Below, in pieces: positions 42,731 through 51,726 of a stretch of 64,000 nucleotides of DNA. Position 1 is the stretch's first letter. Each line of letters begins with the position of its first letter. The notes under the pieces were generated by a model that was given only the letters and a program-made list of their open reading frames with translations, was not told where the DNA came from and did no database searches. Origin of the DNA: Candidatus Thalassarchaeum betae (lineage in GTDB: Archaea; Thermoplasmatota; Poseidoniia; Poseidoniales; Thalassarchaeaceae); contig PSPG01000001.1 of assembly GCA_003193925.1 (NCBI GenBank), forward strand, positions 124,001 through 188,000, given 5' to 3'. The translations under genes were made by a program, and so were the position numbers.

Positions 42731-43984
42731 CTACCACTCCGTGAGTATCGGGAACGACTTCCCCATCGTCAGGCACTCCATGCCATCGCTCGTTCGAACC
42801 CAGCTGTCTTCTGTCCCGATGGCACCCTCAGGGTAAATCACCTTAGGCTCGATCGCCATTGTGCCGCCTACCTGCAGAGGCCGATCGAAACCTCGAGCCA
42901 CCACCGGGGTCTCGTCGAGCTCGAGCCCGATCGAGTGGCCTAGGAACTTGGCTTGGTCGGGTGGCATGCCCATCAGGTGCTCGCCGCGCCCCATCTCGGC
43001 AACCAGCGAACTGCCAGCATCCCAAACAGCCGAGCAATCATCGCCTTTTCCGAGGCTGTCGACGACTAGGTCGCGTACCTGCGCCATGTCATCGAGCCTT
43101 TGCGTCCACTCGTCAGACAGCCGCCCGGCGCTGAACATGCGTGTGCAGTCTGAGACGTATCCCCGGTGTAAGTGAACGATGTCGACCAGCACCGGCTCAC
43201 CCTCGGCAACCCTAGCGAAGCCCGCGCCGAGTGAGGAGATAGGACTCGCTCCCAGACCAGCCACTGCAGAGTCGAAGTACGAGGGCACAGCGCCCGAGCG
43301 ACCTGCGGCGATGACGACCCTGTCGCAATCCATCGGCCACGTGCGCATCCTGATGCGGCCGCCGAAGCCTGCCGCCCTGCTGACCTCATCGGCGGCGCCG
43401 GCCATCTCAATCTCAGTGAGTCCAAGCCCCCCTCGGTCGCGGATAGCCTCGAACATCATCCGGTTGATCTCACCACTCCCGCGGTGCATCTCGAGCTCCC
43501 AGGCTGACTTGGTCTCCCTGAGGGTGAACAGCAGTCCTGTACAATCGGAGCTCTGCCCTTCGAGCCCACTCATCTTGGATGTGAGGAAGGACCAACGCTT
43601 CTGTGGGACCTTGCCTGCGAGCAATCCGGGTGCTTGAGTGCAACCAGCAGCCCGCAACGAGTCCTCGAAGTCCCCCATACTCGGGTGTCCCTCGATGGCA
43701 TGGGGCGAATCTCCTCCCCCTGCCTCGAAGCGAGCCCGCTTCAATGAACGCCTCACCCATTGCGTACTCCCGATGCCAGAGTCATCTGCACCGACTAGGA
43801 ACAGAGAGTTCTGACGCCCGCCGGTGAGCCAGTAGAGCTCTACCGGATCATCGACTAGGACGGATTCGTGGCCGGCTTCGGCGAGTGCCGCAGACAGCCT
43901 GCCCTGCCTGTCCTCCAATTCCGAGACTGGCACCCGCCAGTCCTCTCCGTCGGGGCCAGTCAGGCGCTCGGCATCCCAACTCAT
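42731..43984 (-). CDS. M24 family metallopeptidase (Xaa-Pro peptidase-like)
   Basis: 417 residues from ATG 43984. An N-terminal creatinase-like domain is followed by the pita-bread catalytic domain. All five metal ligands can be placed: Asp in 'VLVDIVHLHRG', Asp in 'VSDCTRMF', His in 'FLGHSIGLELDETP', Glu in 'MAIEPKV' and Glu in 'IGTEDSWVRTSDG'. It likely removes N-terminal residues before proline, or cleaves proline dipeptides, inside the cell. The ORF track start at 44059 would run into the PGK region; divergent starts lie 88 bases apart. Confidence 0.88.
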   Translation of the reverse strand: MSWDAERLTGPDGEDWRVPVSELEDRQGRLSAALAEAGHESVLVDDPVELYWLTGGRQNSLFLVGADDSGIGSTQWVRRSLKRARFEAGGGDSPHAIEGHPSMGDFEDSLRAAGCTQAPGLLAGKVPQKRWSFLTSKMSGLEGQSSDCTGLLFTLRETKSAWELEMHRGSGEINRMMFEAIRDRGGLGLTEIEMAGAADEVSRAAGFGGRIRMRTWPMDCDRVVIAAGRSGAVPSYFDSAVAGLGASPISSLGAGFARVAEGEPVLVDIVHLHRGYVSDCTRMFSAGRLSDEWTQRLDDMAQVRDLVVDSLGKGDDCSAVWDAGSSLVAEMGRGEHLMGMPPDQAKFLGHSIGLELDETPVVARGFDRPLQVGGTMAIEPKVIYPEGAIGTEDSWVRTSDGMECLTMGKSFPILTEW

Positions 43985-44072
43985 GCGGCTGCTTCGAGCG
44001 CCACCCGTGAAAGGCATTGTGGGGCCACGCGGAGCGTGTTCGCCACCCACAACGGCCATAGAGGGACCGCTA

Positions 44073-45356
44073 GTGCCGCCAATCGTGACAACCGTCCTGT
44101 CGCTGGACGACGTCCGCCTCGCGGGACGGACTGTGCTCTATCGAGTAGACGTAAATTCGCCCCTCGAACCGTCCACTGGGGCCTTCCTCGATGACAGCAG
44201 ACTGCGCTCTATCCTCGAGACTCTGAGGAGCCTCTCAGACGCCAAGGTAGTGATCATGGGGCACCAGTCGAGACCAGGCAAGGACGACTTTACTGGCATG
44301 GAGGGTCACTGCGACCGACTCTCGCGCCTCCTCGGGCAGCAGATACGCTTCGTTGCCGATGTCTGTGGCGACGATGCCATCGATGCCATCGAGGAGATGC
44401 AGTCCGGCGAGAAGATATTCCTCGACAATGTCCGCCTCCATTCCGAGGAGTACGGCCCAGAGAAGGTTAGCTTCGAGGCGGAACCATCCTCCGAGATTGT
44501 TACCCGCCTGTCAGCCGTCGCCGACGTGTACGTCTCTGACGCCTTCGGCGCAGCCCATCGAAACTCGCCTTCCCTCACCGGCTTCGCCGAGGAGATGCCC
44601 TGTATCGCAGGCCGCCTGATGAACAGGGAGATCAGGGCCCTTGGCTTGGCCGTGGACGACCCTCCTCGACCCTACGTGGCGATTCTGGGAGGGGCGAAGT
44701 GCGACGACTCGCTGAGGGTCGCACTCAACCTCATCGAGCGCGGCGTCGTAGACTGCATCCCGATGGTGGGAGTGGTCGGCAACCTGATGCTGTGGGCTAG
44801 CGGGCACGACATAGGCGAGAGGAACAAGGAGTTCATCAGAAGCACGATGGGCGAGGCCTTCGACGAGACTTGGCAGATGGCCCAGCGCCTAGCGAGCGAC
44901 CATTCCAAGATGCTCTTCCTCCCCAGTGACCTAGCGGTGGAAATCGATGGGAAGCGGCATCCCATAGGAGTCGACGAACTTCCCACTGAGCATTCGATAT
45001 ACGACATAGGCTTCCAGACCCTGATGGAACTACGACCACTGATGTTAGACGCCAAATGCATCCTGTGGAACGGGCCGGCCTCATTCTTCGAGTACCCTGA
45101 GTTCGCCATCGGAACCATCGAGATTCTCAACATGTGCGCCGAGGCCACCGGTGTGACCATCGTCGGAGGGGGCCACACCAGCGCTCTGGTCAACCAGCGT
45201 GGCCTGTCCGGGGAAATCAGCCACAACAGCACCGGGGGGGGTTCGGTGCTGGGCATGCTCTCGGGCGAGCCGATGCCGGTGATCGACGCGCTCGCGCGCT
45301 CGAACGACAAGTACAGGCCCCTTCTCGGTGCACTAGAGCTGGAACCGATTGATTGA
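44073..45356 (+). CDS. pgk: Phosphoglycerate kinase, archaeal type
   Basis: 427 residues if begun at GTG 44073; GTG 44085 ('MTTVLSLDDVRLAG') is a close alternative. 'VLYRVDVNSPLEP' and 'IMGHQSRPGKDDF' are the N-terminal substrate loops, 'YVSDAFGAAHRNSPSLTGFAEEMPCIAGRLMNREI' is archaeal-type, 'ILGGAKCDDSLRVA' and 'WNGPASFFEYPEFAIGT' lie in the nucleotide domain, and 'GGGHTSALVNQ' ends the fold. It transfers phosphate between 1,3-bisphosphoglycerate and ADP. A divergent peptidase gene and a convergent tRNA-Thr frame it, the latter one base beyond the stop. Confidence 0.95.
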   Translation: MPPIVTTVLSLDDVRLAGRTVLYRVDVNSPLEPSTGAFLDDSRLRSILETLRSLSDAKVVIMGHQSRPGKDDFTGMEGHCDRLSRLLGQQIRFVADVCGDDAIDAIEEMQSGEKIFLDNVRLHSEEYGPEKVSFEAEPSSEIVTRLSAVADVYVSDAFGAAHRNSPSLTGFAEEMPCIAGRLMNREIRALGLAVDDPPRPYVAILGGAKCDDSLRVALNLIERGVVDCIPMVGVVGNLMLWASGHDIGERNKEFIRSTMGEAFDETWQMAQRLASDHSKMLFLPSDLAVEIDGKRHPIGVDELPTEHSIYDIGFQTLMELRPLMLDAKCILWNGPASFFEYPEFAIGTIEILNMCAEATGVTIVGGGHTSALVNQRGLSGEISHNSTGGGSVLGMLSGEPMPVIDALARSNDKYRPLLGALELEPID

Positions 45357-45357
45357 G

Positions 45358-45430
45358 AGCCACTGGGGAGACTCGAACTCCCGACCTCTTGATTACGAAT
45401 CAAGTGCTCTACCAGCTAAGCTACAGTGGC
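45358..45430 (-). tRNA. tRNA-Thr (anticodon CGT)
   Basis: Minus strand. Acceptor GCCACTG pairs with CAGTGGC; D-arm 'TAGCTTAGCTGGTAGAGC'; anticodon stem CTTGA/TCAAG around loop TTCGTAA, giving anticodon CGT; T-stem GGGAG/CTCCC around TTCGAGT. Discriminator U73, as usual for archaeal tRNA-Thr. No intron and no encoded CCA. A TATA-like TCTTATGCG lies about 27 bases upstream. It reads the ACG codon. Confidence 0.95.
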
Positions 45431-45512
45431 GTCAGCGCAACCAACTGAACCATTCGCATAAGAGAATCGGTGCGGCAGACAATGCTAAGTCAGCAAGCAT
45501 ACACCGGACTCT

Positions 45513-46043
45513 ATGGAGGAGACCGAGGGGGGTGCAGCCCCGGAAGAAACGACATTCTCGGGAACACCGAACGCAGAGCCAATGCAGACCCAGGAAGTCT
45601 TCGAAGAGCCCGAAGTGCAGTACGTCAAGAGGTCTGCTGTCCCCGTCGTCATCGGGGCCATCTACTCCCTCTTCCAGGTACTCGGAGTGCTGGTTTCTTT
45701 GGCCATACTCCTCGGAGGTGCTCTGCTTGCAGGATTTGCACCAGAAATCGGAGAGGGCGCAGCCGAGGCTAGCATCTTGGTAACCGTGCTCGGCGTCGTT
45801 ATGCTTGCATTATCCAGCCTGGGCGTCTATGCCGGCATACTCATGATCCGGTACCAGAAGAGGGGCATTCACATCGCATTGGGTCTGCTTGCTCTAGGCG
45901 TGGTCATGGGAGTAATCACGAACGTCGCCTTTGAGATGTCCGCCACCGATGGTTTGGTAGGCACAGTCGCTACCAACGGTATTTGCGCGGTGCTTGTCGC
46001 AATACCCTTGCTAGTATCTGGCATATCCGAACAGATGGAATAG
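45513..46043 (+). CDS. Four-helix membrane protein, unknown
   Basis: 176 residues. A 40-residue acidic, soluble N-terminus is followed by about four hydrophobic helices: 'AVPVVIGAIYSLFQVLGVLVSLAILLGGALLAGF', 'ILVTVLGVVMLALSSLGVYAGILMI', 'GIHIALGLLALGVVMGVITNV' and 'GICAVLVAIPLLVSGI'. No motif with catalytic or transport meaning is evident. It shares a divergent promoter region with the tRNA-Thr gene and ends flush against the convergent phosphohexomutase gene. Function unknown. Confidence 0.6.
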   Translation: MEETEGGAAPEETTFSGTPNAEPMQTQEVFEEPEVQYVKRSAVPVVIGAIYSLFQVLGVLVSLAILLGGALLAGFAPEIGEGAAEASILVTVLGVVMLALSSLGVYAGILMIRYQKRGIHIALGLLALGVVMGVITNVAFEMSATDGLVGTVATNGICAVLVAIPLLVSGISEQME

Positions 46044-47429
46044 TCAGCGCAGCGCGCTGAGATCCGCGATGTGCCCGATGCGGGCGTTCACATCCGCGAG
46101 GATTCCCTCCAGCGCAACCTCGCTCCGACCCTCTGCTCGCATCACCAAGATGTCCTCAGTGTTGCTGGCCCGACACAGGTACCAGCCGTCCTCATAGCTC
46201 ACCCTGATGCCATCCACCGTCGAGCACTCCATGTCCGCGAAGGCCGCCTCTACAGCCGCCATGACCTCCTCACGCTCTCCGGGCAGGGGGATCTTGGCCT
46301 CCCCTGTTGAGGGGTAGTCGGGCAGGAACGAGAAGCGCTCGGAGAAGGACGGCCCGCCGTCGGCCGGAGCGGGGTCGCGCCCAATGATCTCGAGCAGGCG
46401 GGCGCTGTTGTACAGCGAGTCGTCGAAACCGGGCCAGCGGTCGTGCAGGAAGAAGTGGCCCGACATCTCACCAGCCATCGGGGCCTGCGGATTGTCCCAC
46501 AGCTCGCGCTTCATGAACGAGTGACCGGTCCTCACCATCCTCGGCACCCCGCCGGCAGCTGCAATCGCTTCCTCGAGCGCCATGCTGCACTTGACGTCGA
46601 AGTAGACAGTCCGTTCGTCCTCCGACGCGTCACTATCGAGATTCGAGAGCACGTCCTTCGCGAAGATCGCCATCAAGCGGTCAGGGTGGATGAAGCGACC
46701 GGTCTCATCTACCACTCCCATTCGATCGCCGTCACCGTCCATCCCGATGCCGAACTCAGCGCCGCTCTCGACCACCGCTGCGGCGAGGTCGGTCATGTTC
46801 TCAGGGCGAGTTGGGTCAGGAGGGTGGTTGGGGAACGAGTTGTCCCAGTCGCAGTGCAGAGGCACGGCATCGACGCCCAGACCCTCCATCAACCGCATCG
46901 CGAGCGGGCCGGGCACGGCGTTGCCGCAGTCGAGCACGATGCGAATCGGCCTTGCTGGTTTTCCCGCATTCTCTACGACGATGTCGATGTACTGGTCCTC
47001 AAAGTTCTCCACCGTGAAGTGAGAGCCTGCACCCTCACGGAACTCGCCACTCTCGAAGGCCTCGCGCAGCATCTGCAGGTCGTCTCCGGCCACGGGCAGC
47101 TTCCCGTGGCAGATCTTGAAGCCGTTGTACTCTGGCGGGTTGTGGCTGGCTGTGATGGCAACCGCAGCCTGGACTGGCAGGTCGACGGTGGCGCGGTACA
47201 GCACTCCAGTGGTAGTCACGCCTAGGTCAAGGACGTCTGCGCCAGTGCTGACTATCCCTTCGACGAACGCCGCATGGAGCTCCGCCCCCGAATCCCTGAT
47301 GTCGCGTGCGACGGCGACGGCGCCAACGTCCAGATGGGTTGCTACCGCCTTGCCGAGCGTGTTCGCGAACTCAACCGTCAGCTCGCTTCCCGCGATGCCG
47401 CGGATGTCGTACGCCTTGAACACGCTCAC
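46044..47429 (-). CDS. Phosphohexomutase (phosphomannomutase/phosphoglucomutase/GlmM family)
   Basis: 461 residues from GTG 47429 ('VSVFKAYDIRGIAGSEL'); the 52 extra codons in the ORF track overlap the RidA gene. Alpha-D-phosphohexomutase signatures are complete: phosphoserine loop 'VAITASHNPPEYNGFKI', Mg2+ loop 'IGMDGDGDRMGVVDE', sugar-binding 'AGEMSGHFFLHD' and phosphate-binding 'CRASNTEDILVMRAEG'. It interconverts hexose 1- and 6-phosphates, feeding nucleotide sugars for surface glycans. Whether mannose, glucose or glucosamine phosphate is preferred cannot be told. Confidence 0.92.
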   Translation of the reverse strand: MSVFKAYDIRGIAGSELTVEFANTLGKAVATHLDVGAVAVARDIRDSGAELHAAFVEGIVSTGADVLDLGVTTTGVLYRATVDLPVQAAVAITASHNPPEYNGFKICHGKLPVAGDDLQMLREAFESGEFREGAGSHFTVENFEDQYIDIVVENAGKPARPIRIVLDCGNAVPGPLAMRLMEGLGVDAVPLHCDWDNSFPNHPPDPTRPENMTDLAAAVVESGAEFGIGMDGDGDRMGVVDETGRFIHPDRLMAIFAKDVLSNLDSDASEDERTVYFDVKCSMALEEAIAAAGGVPRMVRTGHSFMKRELWDNPQAPMAGEMSGHFFLHDRWPGFDDSLYNSARLLEIIGRDPAPADGGPSFSERFSFLPDYPSTGEAKIPLPGEREEVMAAVEAAFADMECSTVDGIRVSYEDGWYLCRASNTEDILVMRAEGRSEVALEGILADVNARIGHIADLSALR

Positions 47430-47473
47430 GACCTTGCGAGCGATGCGGCATTCATCATCTCTGTGGGTCGATG

Positions 47474-47848
47474 TCAGGCGCCAGAGCCCCGAAACGCCTC
47501 GCACACTATCTCGACTAGAGCCCCAGCCGGAAGATTCGGCACCTCGTACGCAGCACGCGCGGGCGGGGTGGTGCCATCGAGCCATTCGGAGTAAATCTCG
47601 TTGATGGTGCCGTAGAAGCCGATATCGGTCATCAGCACTGTCACCTTGACTAGGTCGGCTTTCGAGCTGTTCGCTGTTTCCAGAAGCCCCTCGATCTTCG
47701 CTAGGGTGCCTCTAGTCTGCGACTCGATGTCATCCCCAGCGTCGGTGGCTATCTGTCCGGAAAGCCAGATATGGTCCCTCACGGTTATCCCCGGGCTGTA
47801 GGGCCCCAGAGTACCGCCTCCGGTGTCGATCCTCAGTTTGCGAGTCAT
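47474..47848 (-). CDS. ridA: RidA (YjgF/UK114) family enamine/imine deaminase
   Basis: 124 residues, the typical monomer length. 'LGPYSPGITVRDHIWLSGQIA' and 'VKVTVLMTDIGFYGTINEIY' precede the key 'PPARAAYEVPNLPAGALVEIVCEA', which has the conserved Arg and Glu of the active cleft. RidA trimers hydrolyse reactive 2-aminoacrylate and similar imines from PLP enzymes. Start ATG 47848. It lies between the Nudix and phosphohexomutase genes in the same direction. Confidence 0.9.
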   Translation of the reverse strand: MTRKLRIDTGGGTLGPYSPGITVRDHIWLSGQIATDAGDDIESQTRGTLAKIEGLLETANSSKADLVKVTVLMTDIGFYGTINEIYSEWLDGTTPPARAAYEVPNLPAGALVEIVCEAFRGSGA

Positions 47849-47878
47849 GCACGTCGCAAAGGCCAGCGGGTGATAGGC

Positions 47879-48331
47879 TTACTCACGCAGTATATCGACG
47901 ATTCTGATGTGGTCTCCGGCCATCTGGTCGGCGGTCAGCCCGTCTATCGGCACCCAAGCGGCATCAACAGCGTCGTCTCCGCCCCTCGGCCCTGCTTCCG
48001 GGTCGACATCCACGAGGTAGAACAGCGCCACGATGTGCTTCCTGGGGTCCCTGTCGGGGTCACCGTGTATGGCGAGCGCGACCGGGTCGAAGCCATCGAC
48101 CCCAGTCTCCTCCCTGAGCTCGCGCAGCACAGCGTCCTCTGGATCCTCCCCGATGTCGACGAAGCCACCTGGGAAGGCCCAGCGGCCCTCCCATATCTCA
48201 GGCTCCCTGCCCCTCCTGATGAGCAGGACCTCGGTTCCCGACTCGCCTTCCCTAAGTGCGACGGCGTCGACGGCGACGGCGGGGTTGCGGTGGCCGTCGC
48301 GGCCGCACTCGTCGCAGACGTCATCCGCCAT
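47879..48331 (-). CDS. Nudix hydrolase with N-terminal zinc-like CxxC
   Basis: 150 residues. The Nudix box is intact in 'GGFVDIGEDPEDAVLRELRE' plus 'ETGV', with all catalytic acids. The N-terminus 'MADDVCDECGRDGHRNP' has a CxxC that may belong to a small zinc site, resembling ADP-ribose and NADH pyrophosphatase relatives. 'FPGGFVDIGED' and 'YLVDVDPEAGPRGGDD' are family-like. Likely hydrolyses a nucleoside diphosphate derivative. Start overlaps the end of the upstream prenyl synthase gene by about 11 bases, so the two are probably coupled. Confidence 0.88.
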   Translation of the reverse strand: MADDVCDECGRDGHRNPAVAVDAVALREGESGTEVLLIRRGREPEIWEGRWAFPGGFVDIGEDPEDAVLRELREETGVDGFDPVALAIHGDPDRDPRKHIVALFYLVDVDPEAGPRGGDDAVDAAWVPIDGLTADQMAGDHIRIVDILRE

Positions 48332-49202
48332 AGCGCCGCCTCCTGCTCTGATACGACTCGATGGCCTCGTACAGGTCGACCTTCGAGAACGACGGCCAGA
48401 AGACGTCGGTGAAGTGCAGTTCGGAGTACGCTATCTGCCACAGCAGGAAGTTCGAGATTCGCTCCTCGCCGCTGGTGCGGATCACCAGATCCGGGTCGGG
48501 CAGGTCGGAGGTGTACATCCTGCTGGAGATTTGCATCGTGTCTATCGATTCTAGGGGCAAGTCACCCTTGGCGTGATCCGCCGCGACCTCGCGCACCGCG
48601 TCGACGATCTCCTCCCTGCCGCCATAAGCCAGGCACACGGTGAACAGGAAGTCGGTGTAAGACTCGGTTCGTGACTGGGCGTTGCTGATGGCCTCGCGCA
48701 CCCGCTCGGGCAGCATCTCCAGACGACCCATCGCCTGCACCCTGACGCCGCGCTCGTGTATTTGCGGGTCATCGGCGATCTCGTTTAGCCCAGCGACATA
48801 GAGGTCGTAGAGGGAATCGAGCTCGCCAGGGGAGCGCTCATTGATGTTCTCCGTCGAGAGGGCGTAGACGGTGAGATAGGGTATTTCGAGGTCGAGAATC
48901 CAGTCCATGACCTCCTTGAGTTTCTCCTTGCCTCGTCGGTGTCCGAGGTCACGTTCGATGTTACTGTTCCAAGCGAAGCGACGGTTGCCGTCCATGATAA
49001 TCGAGATGTGCTGAGGCAGCTCGCCTTCCTTGAGGCGGTCTCGTAGCCTGTTTGCGCGTATTCTGTCTGTGCGCGAGATGAAGCTCCATGCGTAGCTGGA
49101 GTTGGCGACAGCCCTCGCTGGTATCGAAACCAGTCTGAATCTCAGGAGCCACTTAGCGAGGTAGTCGATTCGACGCCCGAGCGACTTGCGTATGCGGCCC
49201 AT
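48321..49202 (-). CDS. uppS: Cis-prenyltransferase (undecaprenyl-type polyprenyl diphosphate synthase)
   Basis: 293 residues. 'HISIIMDGNRRFAWNSN' is the catalytic Asp motif, 'GHRRGKEKLKEVMDW' and 'LTVYALSTENINERSPGEL' follow, and 'LPDPDLVIRTSGEERISNFLLWQIAYSE' and 'DVFWPSFSKVDLYEAI' end the core. It builds long polyprenyl diphosphates used as glycan carriers in archaeal N-glycosylation. An extension of about 65 residues before the core is longer than usual and basic, possibly membrane-associating. The gene follows a HAD gene on the same strand, about 50 bases away. Confidence 0.93.
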   Translation of the reverse strand: MGRIRKSLGRRIDYLAKWLLRFRLVSIPARAVANSSYAWSFISRTDRIRANRLRDRLKEGELPQHISIIMDGNRRFAWNSNIERDLGHRRGKEKLKEVMDWILDLEIPYLTVYALSTENINERSPGELDSLYDLYVAGLNEIADDPQIHERGVRVQAMGRLEMLPERVREAISNAQSRTESYTDFLFTVCLAYGGREEIVDAVREVAADHAKGDLPLESIDTMQISSRMYTSDLPDPDLVIRTSGEERISNFLLWQIAYSELHFTDVFWPSFSKVDLYEAIESYQSRRRRYGG

Positions 49203-49251
49203 GCACTCACCAAATGCTGACTGCGCTAAAGGGCGTCGCCTCTCCTCGCAC

Positions 49252-49797
49252 CTATTCGAAGACGATGTCAGCCGACTCTCCTAGTTTGTCCAGAACTCCT
49301 TTACCGGGGTTCACGACCACTATCTGTCCGGCTCGCTCCCAAACAGCCAGGTCATGGCGGCTGTTGCCGGCGTAGCCGAACCCCTTCTCGCCGTAGCGTG
49401 CCACCAGCGCCTCGGCCTTGCGTCGGTCGCGCAGGTTGTAGTTCACGTCCGAGGCCATCACGTCTGAGAACAGGCCGACGTGCGCCGCGACTCTCTCGGC
49501 AACGATGCGGTCCGATGCGGTGGCCAGCACCAGCGTGCGACCCCTCGCATGCTCGCCGGTGATCCAGTCGAGAAAAGCCTCGTGGTAGACCAGTTCCGCT
49601 GGGTCGAAGACCAGCCTCTCGGCCAAGTCTCGCTTCCACTGCGCCCTCTTTCCTGCCAGTTCCTTCAGTAGCATGCCCGGAAGCACCCACGGGCGTCTCG
49701 CGATGACTCGCGAGAAGCTGATTCTGCTCATGTCTGAGAGAATCAGAGTGCCGTCCAGGTCGACAGCCAGAGGTATGTCAGACACAGTATCTCCCAC
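49252..49797 (-). CDS. HAD superfamily phosphatase-like protein
   Basis: 181 residues. Motif I 'VDLDGTLILSD' with the nucleophile Asp, motif II 'LVLATASDRI' and Lys in 'DRRKAEALVARYGEKG'. Motif III appears as 'YAGNSRHDLAVW', where the usual G-D-x3-D has Asn in place of the first Asp; catalytic power may be altered. Shape and length resemble HAD domains fused to UbiA-type prenyltransferases, which may hint at isoprenoid phosphate substrates, in line with the adjacent uppS gene. Start ATG 49797. Confidence 0.78.
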   Translation of the reverse strand: MGDTVSDIPLAVDLDGTLILSDMSRISFSRVIARRPWVLPGMLLKELAGKRAQWKRDLAERLVFDPAELVYHEAFLDWITGEHARGRTLVLATASDRIVAERVAAHVGLFSDVMASDVNYNLRDRRKAEALVARYGEKGFGYAGNSRHDLAVWERAGQIVVVNPGKGVLDKLGESADIVFE

Positions 49798-49920
49798 GCA
49801 CCTCGCTGAGGGGTGTGTGATTCAAGGCTTCGCAGACCGATTCAATGAAGCCGTCGACCACGTCGTGACCTCGGGGCAGCGACCGTGGCTGGGGGGGAGA
49901 GAGCTTGGAGACCGGCCGCT

Positions 49921-51132
49921 ATGGCCGAGATTGAGAGCGATTCCGAGGCTCCAGCCGGCTTCCGTGCAGTCAGGTTCGCAGGAATAGGGTTGGTGGCCAG
50001 CATGATAGAGCCGACTTCCGTCTCCAATTTGGATGACTGGAAAACGCTCGTTTCCGAGTTAGAGGCTTGGGGAGAGGTGCCGAATCCGGATTCCATCACT
50101 CGAATCTCCTCCGAATCTTCCGACCGTGGCATGATTGCCGCTCTGAGTGCTGGCAGCGCTTGGACCGCAGAGTTCCTCCCGTGGGGCTCGGACGGTCGCC
50201 TCAGGGCTAGAGCCAAAGCGGCACCTGACGGCTCACACGTCCCCTCAGGCGGGTATACTTGGGCGGATAGGGACATGATTCTGCTCAGGAGGACCTCGGA
50301 TGCGGGTTCTGATACAGCCTCGGAGTTGAAGGAGGCCCTGCGTGTGGATGACTTGTCCGATGCACAGGAGGCTCTCCGCATAGCCGGAGAGGTGCTGGGC
50401 CGGTACCACTCCGCGGTGGAGACAGTCAGAACGACTCCGCCCGATCCCTCTCGCTGGAACGCTAGGACGCAGTGGCTGGAGGAGAAGCTCCGGGCGACCC
50501 TCATCTGGCGCGCCAAGTACTCAAAGAACCAGCCCTGCACCCTCAGCCTGGGCGAAGTCAGGCTGTCGGACGTCTCCGGGGACTCGCTCAGGATAGGCAG
50601 GCCGAGGCTGGCAGACGGTCTTCGCGCCCACACCTGCGAGTTCCCAGCGATGCGCGACCTCGCATCGCTGGTCCACGATCTGTCCCGTATCCACCACTCC
50701 TCTTCCACCAGTCTGGAGCTGACTCCACTACGCTTGGCGCTGATCGAGGGATGGAAGTCAACAGCGCCGGCGGATTGGACCTCCGACGACGCCTTCTACT
50801 CACATCGGGGAGGCTTGGCGATATGGGAGTACGAGCAGTGCCTGCTCGACGTGCTCGAGGCCACCTCGCACCAATCAGGTCCGCCTGAGCCAGCAGTGAC
50901 GACGTTGGCCTACGTCAAGGCGTACCAGAAGCGAATGTTCAGCAACCGCACCTACGGAGCGCTTTCGATGATGGCCGCGTTCTTCGGGATCGCCTCCCTG
51001 GTCAACACCTTCCCCCCTGCCTTGGGGGAGATTCCGATCCCAATCGCCTGCCTCGTTGTGAGTTACTGGCTGTATGGGGTCTACAAGCGTTTGTCCCCGC
51101 CACCGGAGCGGCCTTTCACTCATCTCGGGTGA
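49921..51132 (+). CDS. Unknown protein with C-terminal two-helix membrane hairpin
   Basis: 403 residues from ATG 49921 ('MAEIESDSEAPAGF'); the track begins 12 codons earlier. Soluble mixed domain to residue 345, then 'ALSMMAAFFGIASLVNTFPP' and 'PIPIACLVVSYWLYGVYKRL', a pair of hydrophobic helices ending inside. 'EVLGRYHSAVE', 'GLRAHTCEFPAMRDLASLVHDLSRI' and 'ALIEGWKS' faintly recall kinase-fold or aminoglycoside-phosphotransferase-like proteins, but the catalytic HxD and DxD residues could not be placed, so this is weak. Its end overlaps the convergent phosphoglycerate mutase gene by 17 bases. Confidence 0.6.
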   Translation: MAEIESDSEAPAGFRAVRFAGIGLVASMIEPTSVSNLDDWKTLVSELEAWGEVPNPDSITRISSESSDRGMIAALSAGSAWTAEFLPWGSDGRLRARAKAAPDGSHVPSGGYTWADRDMILLRRTSDAGSDTASELKEALRVDDLSDAQEALRIAGEVLGRYHSAVETVRTTPPDPSRWNARTQWLEEKLRATLIWRAKYSKNQPCTLSLGEVRLSDVSGDSLRIGRPRLADGLRAHTCEFPAMRDLASLVHDLSRIHHSSSTSLELTPLRLALIEGWKSTAPADWTSDDAFYSHRGGLAIWEYEQCLLDVLEATSHQSGPPEPAVTTLAYVKAYQKRMFSNRTYGALSMMAAFFGIASLVNTFPPALGEIPIPIACLVVSYWLYGVYKRLSPPPERPFTHLG

Positions 51133-51715
51133 TGACTCCCTTATCGTAGGTGTAGTGAATCGGCTCCCCGGTCGGTATCTCGAGGGACACGATGTCCTCG
51201 GACGATATGTCCTCGATGTGCATGACAATCGAGCGCAGCGAGTTGCCGTGGGCCGAGACCAGCACGTTGTGGCCCTGCTCGAGGTCGGGTACAATCTCGT
51301 CGACGAAGTACGGGATGGTGCGCTGGGCAGTCGTCTCGAGGCTCTCCCCCTCGGGAGGGGCCACATCGTAGGAGCGACGCCAGATGTGCACTTGCTCGGC
51401 GCCGTGCTTCTCTGCGGTCTCGGCCTTGTTCAGTCCCTGCAGGGCGCCGTAGTGACGCTCGTTCAGCCTCCAGTCGCATCTGGTCGGCACACTCTCTGAA
51501 GCCCGATTGTGCCGCATGATGATCTCAGCCGTCCTCTGGGCGCGAATCAGGTCGCTTGTGTGCACAACGTCAATTCTGACGTCAGCTAGTTGCCGACCGG
51601 CCCCGTCTGCCTCCGCGACCCCCTGGTCAGAGAGCTCGACGTCGGTCCAGCCGGTGAAGCGGTTGGCGGCGTTCCAGACCGATTGGCCGTGACGGACCAG
51701 AATCAGCCTGGTCAT
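51116..51715 (-). CDS. gpmA: Phosphoglycerate mutase, 2,3-bisphosphoglycerate-dependent type
   Basis: 199 residues from ATG 51715. 'LILVRHGQSVWNAANRFTGWTDVELSDQG' contains the phosphohistidine RHG, 'RLNERHYGALQGLNKAE' the substrate loop, and 'NVLVSAHGNSLRSIVMHIE' the second catalytic His. 'PPEGESLETTAQRTIPYF' completes the dPGM pattern. It converts 3- to 2-phosphoglycerate in glycolysis. Many archaea use the unrelated cofactor-independent enzyme, so the dPGM here suggests bacterial origin. PGK is about 6 kb away. Its ATG follows ACGGTGGAACG. Confidence 0.93.
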   Translation of the reverse strand: MTRLILVRHGQSVWNAANRFTGWTDVELSDQGVAEADGAGRQLADVRIDVVHTSDLIRAQRTAEIIMRHNRASESVPTRCDWRLNERHYGALQGLNKAETAEKHGAEQVHIWRRSYDVAPPEGESLETTAQRTIPYFVDEIVPDLEQGHNVLVSAHGNSLRSIVMHIEDISSEDIVSLEIPTGEPIHYTYDKGVITRDE

Positions 51716-51726
51716 CGTTCCACCGT

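Noticed and set aside
45349-45783. 144-residue plus-strand ORF across the tRNA-Thr gene
   Set aside because: It reads through a structurally perfect tRNA and into another frame of the membrane-protein gene.
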